Assembly: GCA_002332795.1 (NCBI GenBank)
Contig: DDBP01000251.1
Location: 1 to 7,469 of the forward strand
Length of the DNA: 7,469 nt
Reading direction: 5' to 3'
Origin: Anaerolineales bacterium UBA2029
GTDB taxonomy: Bacteria; Chloroflexota; Anaerolineae; Aggregatilineales; Aggregatilineaceae
Both the position numbers and the translations under genes were made by a program. The notes under the pieces are model-generated. The model was given only the letters and a program-made list of their open reading frames with translations, did not search any database and had not been told where the DNA came from. Positions within the stretch are counted from its first letter, which is position 1; every line of letters starts with the position of its first letter. Shown here one piece after another: positions 1 to 5,488 of the stretch.

Positions 1-1
1 C

Positions 2-1018
2 GCGCCCGAAGCGGCGCCCGCTCCTGCGGCGCCCGCACCGCAAGCCGCGCCCGCGGTCAGCGCCGAGGCGGGCGGTGATGGCTTCATCAAGGCCAGCCCC
101 ATTGCCCGTCGGCTGGCCGAAGAGCGCGGAATCGATCTGCGGCGGGTGAAGGGTACTGGCCCCGGCGGGCGTATCACCAAGAAGGATATCGAGAACTTCC
201 CGGTGGAGGAAGCGCCCGCTGCTCCGGTGGCCCCTGCTGCGCCCGTTGTGCCGACCGCGCCGCCCATTCCGCCCGAAGCGGCGCGCCCGACCATGCCTAC
301 CTTCACCGAAGTGCCCAGCGGTCCGGACGTGGAGATTATCCCGCTCAGCCGGATTCGGGCGCGCATTGGGCAGCGCCTGGTCGAAAGCAAGCAGTTCGTG
401 CCGCACTTCTACGTCACCAACGAGATTGATGTGGCGAAGGCGCTTGAACTGCGCGAACAGCTCAACGCGAGCATCAGCGATCCGGCGGGCAAGATCACCA
501 TCAACGATCTGATCGTCAAAGCGGTGGCGCTGGCCCTGCGCGAGTTTCCCAACCTCAACTCGCATTACTACGGCGACAAGCTGGTGCGGCACAAGCGCAT
601 CAACATTGGCATCGCCGTCGCTCTGCCAGAGGGTGGTCTGGTCAACGTCACGTCGTATGACGCCGACAAGACCTCGCTGGGCACGATGGCCGCCAATCAC
701 CGCGACATGATCACCCGCGCCCGCGAAGGGAAGGTGCGTCCACACGAGATCGAGGGCAGCACCTTCAGTGTGAGCAACCTGGGGCCCTTCGATGTAGAGC
801 ACTTCATCGCCATCATCAACCCGCCGGAAGCGGCTATCCTGGCCGTCGGCTCGGCGCGCAAAGTGCCCGTCGTGCTGGAAGACGGCACGCTGGGCGTGGG
901 GATGCGCATGAAGGCCACGCTCAGTGTGGATCACCGTGTGAGCGATGGGGTCGAGGCGGCGCAGTTCATGCAGAAGCTCAAGGAACTGCTGGAGAACCCG
1001 ATGCGCCTGCTGATCTAG
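2..1018 (+). CDS. 2-oxoacid dehydrogenase complex E2, dihydrolipoamide acyltransferase (5'-truncated)
   Basis: This is the C-terminal 338 residues of an E2 core subunit, which transfers the acyl group from lipoyl-lysine to CoA in a pyruvate or branched-chain 2-oxoacid dehydrogenase complex in the cytoplasm. The reading frame is open to the left window edge, so the lipoyl domain and start codon lie outside; the GTG at 146 falls inside a domain and is not a start. Visible in order (fragment numbering): an Ala/Pro linker (about 1-30), the peripheral subunit-binding domain (about 31-66, SPIARRLAEE through GTGPGGRITKKDI), a second Ala/Pro linker, then the catalytic domain from about residue 105 to the end. 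The catalytic signature DHRVSDG is present with His311 and Asp315. The usual E2 core motif FSVSNLGPF is also there. A strong terminator follows, so this is probably the last gene of its operon. Whether the substrate is pyruvate or a branched-chain oxoacid cannot be decided without the E1 genes. Confidence 0.95.
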   Translation, partial: APEAAPAPAAPAPQAAPAVSAEAGGDGFIKASPIARRLAEERGIDLRRVKGTGPGGRITKKDIENFPVEEAPAAPVAPAAPVVPTAPPIPPEAARPTMPTFTEVPSGPDVEIIPLSRIRARIGQRLVESKQFVPHFYVTNEIDVAKALELREQLNASISDPAGKITINDLIVKAVALALREFPNLNSHYYGDKLVRHKRINIGIAVALPEGGLVNVTSYDADKTSLGTMAANHRDMITRAREGKVRPHEIEGSTFSVSNLGPFDVEHFIAIINPPEAAILAVGSARKVPVVLEDGTLGVGMRMKATLSVDHRVSDGVEAAQFMQKLKELLENPMRLLI

Positions 1019-1056
1019 CAGTCGCCCGACGGTTCGTCTGGATGATGAATACCAGG

Positions 1057-1089
1057 GGGGAGGGCATGTGCCTTCTCCCCTGTCTTTTT
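1057..1089 (+). terminator. Intrinsic terminator after the E2 gene
   Basis: GGGGAG (1057-1062) pairs with CTCCCC (1075-1080), and inside it GGC (1063-1065) pairs with GCC (1070-1072) around an ATGT loop, with a two-T bulge on the 3' side. A T-rich tail with five consecutive T (1085-1089) follows. It lies 38 bases after the E2 stop codon and before the SDR promoter, so it separates the two transcription units. Confidence 0.85.
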
Positions 1090-1169
1090 CCTGGATCAGA
1101 CCTGTGTCCAGCCGGCGCGATCGCGTTACAGGCCCTGCTATTAATTGTATACAGATTTTGCGGAAAGCC

Positions 1170-1198
1170 TTGGCATCATTTGTGAAATTTTGTACAAT
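1170..1198 (+). promoter_or_regulatory. Sigma70-like promoter of the SDR gene
   Basis: TTGGCA (1170-1175) and TACAAT (1193-1198) are separated by exactly 17 bases, each matching the -35 and -10 consensus at five of six positions. Transcription would begin near 1205, about 40 bases before the ATG at 1244. The 8-base palindrome TTGTACAA (1190-1197) overlaps the -10 box, and a similar one, TGTATACA (1146-1153), lies upstream of the -35 box. Either could be a regulator site, but this is inference. Confidence 0.75.
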
Positions 1199-1243
1199 CT
1201 CCCTTGCACTGGAACTGCCGTCAAAGACCCAAGGAGGGACATC

Positions 1244-2017
1244 ATGACTACCAACGGCAAGGGTTTCCGGGGTTTGCAGGGTAAGGTGGCCATCGTCACC
1301 GGCGCGAGTTCGGGTATTGGGCGGGCTACGGCGCTGGCCTTCGCCCGCGAAGGCGTGAAAGTCGTCGTCAGCGACGTGAACGTGCCGGGCGGTGAGGAAA
1401 CCGTCCGCCTGATTACAGCGCAGGGCGGCGAAGCCATCTTCGTCAAGTGCGACGTATCGCAGGAGAGCGAGGTCAAGGCACTGGTGGAGCGCACGCTGAC
1501 GACCTTCGGTCGCCTGGACTTCGCCTGCAACAACGCCGGCATCGGCGGTGAGCTGGCTCCTACGGCGGATTATTCGCTGGAAGCCTGGAATCGGGTCATC
1601 GGCATCAACCTGACCGGTGTCTTCCTGTGCATGAAGTACGAGATTCCGGCCATGCTGCGGCAGGGTGGGGGAGCCATCGTCAACATGGCTTCCATTCTGG
1701 GGCACGTCGGTTTCGCCGGTGCGCCGGCCTACGTGTCGGCCAAGCACGGTGTGATCGGCCTGACCAAGAACGCGGCCATCGAGTACGCCAAACAGGGCAT
1801 CCGCGTGACGGCGGTGTGCCCGGCCTTCATTCACACGCCCATGGTAGACGACGGCCTGTCCGACGAAGCCAAAGCGCAGCTTGAGACGGTGCATCCCATT
1901 GGGCGCATGGGCACCCCAGAAGAAGTGGCCGAGCTGGTCGTCTTCCTGTGCTCGGATGGCGCGTCGTTCATCACCGGCAACCCGATCCTGGTGGACGGCG
2001 GCTACGTGGCGCAGTAA
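1244..2017 (+). CDS. Short-chain dehydrogenase/reductase (classical SDR, FabG-like)
   Basis: This 257-residue protein has the length and motifs of a classical SDR, a cytoplasmic NAD(P)-dependent oxidoreductase with a Rossmann fold. The cofactor motif TGASSGIG is at residues 19-26, NNAG at 96-99, and the catalytic tetrad is Asn122, Ser150, Tyr163 and Lys167 (AYVSAK). Asp44 at the end of the second beta strand favours NAD(H) over NADP(H) by the usual SDR rule. The C-terminus has the common pattern IGRMGTPEEVAELVVFLCSD followed by ITGNPILVDGGY. The ATG at 1244 is chosen because AAGGAGGG (1231-1238) sits five bases upstream and the promoter lies between it and an earlier in-frame TTG at 1145, which would precede the transcript start. 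The gene looks monocistronic: it has its own promoter and is bounded by terminators on both sides. The substrate (3-oxoacyl, sugar, alcohol or steroid-like) cannot be inferred, so no symbol is given. Confidence 0.93.
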   Translation: MTTNGKGFRGLQGKVAIVTGASSGIGRATALAFAREGVKVVVSDVNVPGGEETVRLITAQGGEAIFVKCDVSQESEVKALVERTLTTFGRLDFACNNAGIGGELAPTADYSLEAWNRVIGINLTGVFLCMKYEIPAMLRQGGGAIVNMASILGHVGFAGAPAYVSAKHGVIGLTKNAAIEYAKQGIRVTAVCPAFIHTPMVDDGLSDEAKAQLETVHPIGRMGTPEEVAELVVFLCSDGASFITGNPILVDGGYVAQ

Positions 2018-2039
2018 GCGCTCACGATCCGCGTGTGCT

Positions 2040-2068
2040 GGGGCGGTCGGTAGGGCCGCCCCCTTATT
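2040..2068 (+). terminator. Probable terminator after the SDR gene
   Basis: GGGGCGG (2040-2046) pairs perfectly with CCGCCCC (2056-2062) around a nine-base loop, and the stem is followed by the short T-rich stretch TTATT. It starts 23 bases after the SDR stop codon. The tail is weak but the stem is very stable, so termination or 3'-end protection is likely. Confidence 0.65.
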
Positions 2069-2093
2069 CAAAGAGTAGTGGCGCGTCCGCGGC

Positions 2094-2129
2094 CAGACTT
2101 CCGAAGTCTTCGAAGACTTCGGAAGTCTG
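2094..2129. repeat. Perfect 36-bp palindrome (intergenic)
   Basis: Positions 2094-2111 are the exact reverse complement of 2112-2129, with no spacer. Each half is itself almost a palindrome: AGACTTCCGAAGTCT (2095-2109) and AGACTTCGGAAGTCT (2114-2128) are the same 15-base unit with one central base flipped, joined by TCGA. The nested symmetry allows either one long hairpin or two short ones. It follows the SDR terminator by 25 bases and has no T-tract, so it looks more like a small dispersed palindromic repeat or a protein-binding site than a second terminator. No second copy occurs in this window. Confidence 0.9.
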
Positions 2130-2137
2130 TTCCCAAG

Positions 2138-2189
2138 CTCCGCGTGTGGAGAAAGGGCAAGCCGAGCGAAGCGAGGCTGGGGGTGAGGT
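2138..2189 (+). repeat. Dispersed hairpin repeat, half copy
   Basis: This segment begins with a small hairpin, CTCC (2138-2141) pairing with GGAG (2148-2151), continues through GGGCAAGCCGAG (2155-2166) and a run of short GCGAG-like units, and ends in GGGGGTGAGGT (2179-2189). The region at the right end of the window contains the same parts: 2148-2166 matches 7451-7469 at 17 of 19 bases in the same orientation, and 2179-2189 matches the reverse complement of 7396-7406 exactly. The shared parts and their order indicate a family of small intergenic repeats, with this a partial member. Confidence 0.7.
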
Positions 2190-2306
2190 CAACCAGGCGA
2201 GCCAACCTTAACGCCTGCCCTGTCCGCCCATGAACCCTGGAACTGTGGTCATAGCTGTCTCCCTTCATTTCTCGGCTGCGGTTCTGGATGTTTTCCCCTA
2301 AAATCT

Positions 2307-2334
2307 CATGAGCAGGGAGAGTTACCCGCTCATG
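2307..2334. repeat. Imperfect hairpin in the glpA upstream region
   Basis: CATGAGC (2307-2313) pairs with GCTCATG (2328-2334), and GGG (2315-2317) with CCC (2325-2327), with a single bulged A and a seven-base loop. No T-tract follows on the plus strand. It lies about 70 bases before the candidate -35 box of glpA. It could be a remnant of an element end, a regulator site, or a structured RNA from an upstream promoter; none can be decided from sequence. Confidence 0.55.
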
Positions 2335-2403
2335 TGCAACCCGCGCCATTCCTGGTGACAGGTGTAACTATCGAGCGGGGACGGGCCGTGCTAAGCTCCA
2401 AAA

Positions 2404-2432
2404 GTGGCAAAAGGTTAAAGATATTTTATCAT
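2404..2432 (+). promoter_or_regulatory. Candidate promoter of the glpABC operon
   Basis: GTGGCA (2404-2409) and TATCAT (2427-2432) are separated by 17 bases and match the -35 and -10 consensus at four and five of six positions. They sit in the A+T-richest part of the gap, and the predicted start near 2439 leaves a leader of about 35 bases before the GTG of glpA. I saw no convincing operator repeat directly overlapping it. Confidence 0.5.
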
Positions 2433-2473
2433 TGAGGCGTATTTGATTCGGTCTGACAGGGGCGGAGAATATC

Positions 2474-4102
2474 GTGATCACGACCTCAGTGGATGTGCTG
2501 GTCATCGGCGGCGGCGCGACCGGGGCCGCCGCCCTCTACGATCTGGCGCGGCGCGGCCTGCGCGCTCTGCTGGTGGATCAGCTTGACTTCACCACGGGCA
2601 CGTCGGGGCGCTATCACGGTCTGCTGCATTCCGGCGGGCGCTATGCCGGGCACGACCTGGAGACGGCGCAGGAGTGCATTGTCGAAAATCAGATTCTGCG
2701 CCGCATCGCTCCCTTCGCCGTAGAGGACACGGGCGGCCTGTTCGTCGCCACGCCGGTTGACCCCGCCGATTTTCCCGCTCGCTGGCTGGATGGCTGCGCC
2801 AGAGCGGGAATCCCTGCCGAGCCGCTGACGCCCACGCAGGCGCGCGCGGAAGAGCCAGCCCTGACGCCGCACATCACCGCTGTCTACCGTGTGCCGGACG
2901 CTTCGGTGGACTCCTTCGATCTGATTCACGGGCTGGTCGAAGCGGCGCGTTCCTACGGCTCGGATGCCTGGATCTATCAGCGTGTGGTTGCCCTGCTGCG
3001 CGAGGGCGACGCCGTGATCGGCGCGACGCTGGAAGACACGCGCACTGGCGAGCGCCGCACTGTCCATGCGGCGTGTATCATCAACGCCACCGGCCCCTGG
3101 GCGGGCGTGGTGGCGGGACTGGCCGGGCTGGACGTGAAGATACTGTTCAGCCGGGGGGCGATGATCGCCATGAACACGCGCTGGGTCAACACCATCGTCA
3201 ACCGGCTGCGCCCCGCCGACGACGGCGATATCCTGGTGCCGGTGGGCACGGTGTGCGTGCTGGGCACGACCTCGGTGACGACCGACCGACCGGACGATTA
3301 CCGCATCGAGCCATGGGAAGTGACGAAAATCCTGGCCGAGGCCGACGTCGTCGTGCCGGGCATCCGTCACGGGCGCGCTTTGCGGGCCTGGGCGGGGGTG
3401 CGTCCGCTCTACGAGCCGCCGGAGGTGACGCGCGGCGAGGTCGAGGGCCGCGCGGTGAAGCGCACTTTCTCGGTGATCGATCACGCGGAGCGCGACGGCG
3501 TGCGCGGCCTGGTGACCGTCACCGGCGGCAAGCTGACTACCTGCCGCCTGATGGCCGAGAAAGCCGTAGATGTCGCCTGTGCGCAGCTCGGCGTGCGCAC
3601 GCCGTGCAGCACCGCCGACGAAGTGCTGCCGATCCCCGCTGCGGCGTCGCGGCGCTATCATCGCCTGGATCATCGGCTGCACAGGCTGGAACACGGCGAA
3701 CTGCCCGGCGCGTTGATCTGCGAATGCGAGCTGGTCACCCGCCCGCAACTGGAGGCGGCCATCGCTGCCTACGGTGAGCAACCGGTGGCGCTGGACGATC
3801 TGCGCCGCGACCTGCGCCTGGGCATGGGGCCGTGTCAGGCGGGTTTCTGCGGGGTACGGGCGGCGGGCATCCTGCAGAGCGCGCGCAAGCTGAGCGCCGA
3901 ACAGGCGGTGCGGGCGCTGGGCGCGTTTGTGGACGAACGTTTTCGCGGCGTGCGCCCCCTGTTGTGGGGACACCAATTGCGGCAGCTTTATCTGGACGAA
4001 CTGATCTACCGGCGCATCCTGGGCCTGGATGCGCTGCTGGAGAGCACCCCCGCGACGCCTGCCGCTGTCGCCGCTGCGACGGAGGAGGTGAGCCGTGGGT
4101 GA
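2474..4102 (+). CDS. glpA: Anaerobic-type glycerol-3-phosphate dehydrogenase, subunit A
   Basis: GlpA is the FAD-containing catalytic subunit that oxidises sn-glycerol 3-phosphate to dihydroxyacetone phosphate, working as a dimer with GlpB and passing electrons to GlpC. The 542 residues equal the length of the E. coli protein as I recall it. The N-terminal dinucleotide-binding motif GGGATG is at residues 12-17, and family signatures HGLLHSGGRY (48-57), IDHAERDG (335-342) and TGGKLTT (350-356) are present. The C-terminal BFD-like [2Fe-2S] domain is intact with four cysteines, Cys416 and Cys418 (ICECELV) and Cys454 and Cys459 (GPCQAGFC). This domain separates GlpA from the shorter, aerobic GlpD type. 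The GTG start at 2474 is six bases after GGAG (2464-2467) and places the FAD motif at the expected distance from the N-terminus. The gene overlaps glpB by eight bases. No glpK, glpF or regulator gene is visible nearby. Confidence 0.96.
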   Translation: MITTSVDVLVIGGGATGAAALYDLARRGLRALLVDQLDFTTGTSGRYHGLLHSGGRYAGHDLETAQECIVENQILRRIAPFAVEDTGGLFVATPVDPADFPARWLDGCARAGIPAEPLTPTQARAEEPALTPHITAVYRVPDASVDSFDLIHGLVEAARSYGSDAWIYQRVVALLREGDAVIGATLEDTRTGERRTVHAACIINATGPWAGVVAGLAGLDVKILFSRGAMIAMNTRWVNTIVNRLRPADDGDILVPVGTVCVLGTTSVTTDRPDDYRIEPWEVTKILAEADVVVPGIRHGRALRAWAGVRPLYEPPEVTRGEVEGRAVKRTFSVIDHAERDGVRGLVTVTGGKLTTCRLMAEKAVDVACAQLGVRTPCSTADEVLPIPAAASRRYHRLDHRLHRLEHGELPGALICECELVTRPQLEAAIAAYGEQPVALDDLRRDLRLGMGPCQAGFCGVRAAGILQSARKLSAEQAVRALGAFVDERFRGVRPLLWGHQLRQLYLDELIYRRILGLDALLESTPATPAAVAAATEEVSRG

Positions 4103-5375
4103 GAGTCGCCATTCTGCAGACGTGATCGTGATCGGGGCCGGATTGGCCGGTCTTGTGGCTGCGATACACGCCGTCCGGCAGGGCGCGCGTGTCCGCCTGA
4201 TCGCCAATGGCTGGGGACAGCAGATCGTCAGCCCCGGCTGGATCAGCGTCCTCGACAGCGCTGAGGGCAACACCCTGGCCGCTGTTCAGGGCTTTGCTGC
4301 GGCACATCCCGATCACCCCTATGCCCTGGCCGGGGGGGAGGCGCTGGTCAACGCCCTGGCGCTGCTACAGGAGATCGCCGCCGAGATCGGCGAGCCGTTC
4401 GCGCCGCCCCGTCCGGATGGCTGCAATCTACGGCTGCCGACGATGCTCGGCGGGACGCAGACGCCGCTGCTGGCTCCGCTGGGCATCGCCAATGGCGACC
4501 TGACCGATGTGCACGGCCCGGTGCTGATCGTCGGTTTCGACGGCTGGCGCGATTTCTACCCGGAAATGGTGGCGGGAAACCTGTCGCGGCAGGGGATCGC
4601 GGCGCGGGCGGTCAGCGTGTCACTGGCAAGCGGGCGGCCTGGCTGGGACGAATGGCCCGCCGACCTGGCGCGCCGCCTGGACGATCCCGCGGTGTGCACA
4701 GCCATCCTCCGGCAGGTGCAGCCGCACGTCAGAGACGCGGTCAAGGTGGGCTTCCCCGCGGTGTTGGGCATGGAGCGGCACGCTGACGCTTTGCGCGAAT
4801 TCGAGGCGGCGCTGGGCTGTCCGGTCTTTGAGATTCCCGTCCTGCCGCCCAGTCCGGCGGGCACGCGCCTGAGCAACGGGTTGCGCCGGTGGTTGCTGCG
4901 TCAGCGGGCGCGTGTGCAGATCGGGCACCCCGTGGTGCGCGCCGTCGTCGAGGGCGGGCGCTGCGTCGGCGTCGAGGTCGGCGCGCTGGGGCACACCAAT
5001 CCCTTTTACGCCGATGTCTTCATCCTGGCGACGGGCGGTCTCTACAACGGCGGTCTTCAGAGCGATGAGACGGGCCGTCTGTGGGAGCCGATCTTCGGCT
5101 TTCCGGTCAGCGGGCCGCCGGGCGAGGGGCGGACGGGATGGTACCGGGAACGTCTGCTCGTGGCGGAGGGGCACCCGATTCACCGCGAAAGCGGGCTGCG
5201 CGTCAACGCGCAGATGCAGCCCGTGGATGATCAGGGCGTGCCCCTGCTGGAGAACGTCTTTGCCGCGGGGCACCTGCTGGCGGGTTTCAACCCGCTGACC
5301 GACGGCTGTGCAGAAGGCGTGGCCCTGGCGACGGGCTACCGGGCGGCGTGCGCGGCCTTAGCAGTGCAGGCGTGA
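4095..5375 (+). CDS. glpB: Anaerobic-type glycerol-3-phosphate dehydrogenase, subunit B
   Basis: GlpB is the second flavoprotein subunit of the soluble GlpAB dimer and is thought to relay electrons from GlpA to GlpC. The 426-residue length is close to the E. coli subunit (about 419). A Rossmann FAD-binding motif GAGLAG is at residues 14-19 within DVIVIGAGLAGLVAA. A second nucleotide-binding signature LATGGLYNGG begins at residue 311. The C-terminal segment 389-414 (FAAGHLLAGFNPLTDG and onward) is the typical closing FAD-contact region of GlpB. The start is GTG at 4095, inside the end of glpA, with AGGAGG (4083-4088) six bases upstream; the overlap implies translational coupling and equal production of A and B. 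No transmembrane segment or signal peptide is visible, consistent with a cytoplasmic protein. Confidence 0.94.
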   Translation: MGESRHSADVIVIGAGLAGLVAAIHAVRQGARVRLIANGWGQQIVSPGWISVLDSAEGNTLAAVQGFAAAHPDHPYALAGGEALVNALALLQEIAAEIGEPFAPPRPDGCNLRLPTMLGGTQTPLLAPLGIANGDLTDVHGPVLIVGFDGWRDFYPEMVAGNLSRQGIAARAVSVSLASGRPGWDEWPADLARRLDDPAVCTAILRQVQPHVRDAVKVGFPAVLGMERHADALREFEAALGCPVFEIPVLPPSPAGTRLSNGLRRWLLRQRARVQIGHPVVRAVVEGGRCVGVEVGALGHTNPFYADVFILATGGLYNGGLQSDETGRLWEPIFGFPVSGPPGEGRTGWYRERLLVAEGHPIHRESGLRVNAQMQPVDDQGVPLLENVFAAGHLLAGFNPLTDGCAEGVALATGYRAACAALAVQA

Positions 5376-5396
5376 AAGCCTCACAGGAAACAAGAA

Positions 5397-5429
5397 AAGC
5401 CCTCACGGGCTTCGAAGGCATATGCCTTC
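5397..5429 (+). other. Two adjacent hairpins between glpB and glpC
   Basis: AAGCCC (5397-5402) pairs with GGGCTT (5407-5412) around a TCAC tetraloop. One base later lies a perfect 16-base palindrome, GAAGGCATATGCCTTC (5414-5429). No T-tract follows either, so full termination is unlikely. They sit in the 113-base gap 22 bases after the glpB stop, and could protect or process the mRNA 3' end of glpAB, or bind a regulator. The A+T-rich stretch downstream (about 5447-5480) gives no convincing promoter: TTGCCC (5448-5453) has only a poor partner at 5471-5476. Confidence 0.6.
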
Positions 5430-5488
5430 CACCTCCAGGGAACTGGATTGCCCATATTTTAACACAGTTCAACGATTGATACAAGCTC

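Larger units (their letters stand above)
2018..2473. other. 456-base intergenic region between SDR and glpA
   Basis: No credible protein-coding gene is seen on either strand. From left to right it holds the SDR terminator, the 36-bp palindrome, the half copy of the dispersed repeat, a hairpin CAGGCG/CGCCTG (2194-2199 with 2212-2217), a second hairpin (2307-2334) that may mark mobile-element debris, and an A+T-richer stretch around 2400-2450 with the candidate glpA promoter. A 14-codon minus-strand frame (2208-2252, MTTVPGFMGGQGRR) has an AAGGGAG ribosome-binding-like motif in front of its ATG, but is too short to call as a gene. Confidence 0.75.

Noticed and set aside
2..300. Ala/Pro-rich low-complexity coding at the left edge, possibly a surface or cell-wall protein.
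   Set aside because: The stretches are the flexible linkers of an E2 subunit, with a peripheral subunit-binding domain between them and the catalytic domain after.
1145..1243. N-terminal extension of the SDR from a TTG at 1145.
   Set aside because: It would place the start upstream of a near-consensus promoter, has no ribosome site and adds residues unlike an SDR N-terminus; ATG at 1244 has AAGGAGGG in front.
2094..2217. Possible CRISPR-like or tandem repeat array from the several repeated short units.
   Set aside because: The units are inverted, of unequal spacing and lack regular spacers; no cas gene is nearby.
2241..2260. Resemblance of GTCATAGCTGT to the M13 reverse-primer region of cloning vectors, raising the idea of vector contamination.
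   Set aside because: Only 11 bases match (2248-2258); the flanking bases diverge from the vector sequence at once, so it is coincidence.
2068..2349. A 93-codon minus-strand frame over the intergenic repeats.
   Set aside because: It runs through the palindrome, the dispersed repeat and a hairpin; the translation has no recognisable domain, and its ATG at 2349 has no clear ribosome site.
2486..4273. A very long open frame (595 codons) on the minus strand, antisense to glpA and the start of glpB.
   Set aside because: It is a shadow of the GC-rich glpA codon pattern: the translation is low-complexity Arg/His/Ala/Gln-rich with no recognisable domain, while the plus strand encodes unmistakable GlpA.
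3735..4316. A 193-codon minus-strand frame spanning the glpA-glpB junction.
   Set aside because: The Pro/Arg/Ala-rich composition has no motif and overlaps two certain genes; no ribosome site or promoter supports it.
4620..5273. A 217-codon minus-strand frame antisense to glpB.
   Set aside because: The shadow-frame composition lacks motifs and the region is fully explained by glpB.
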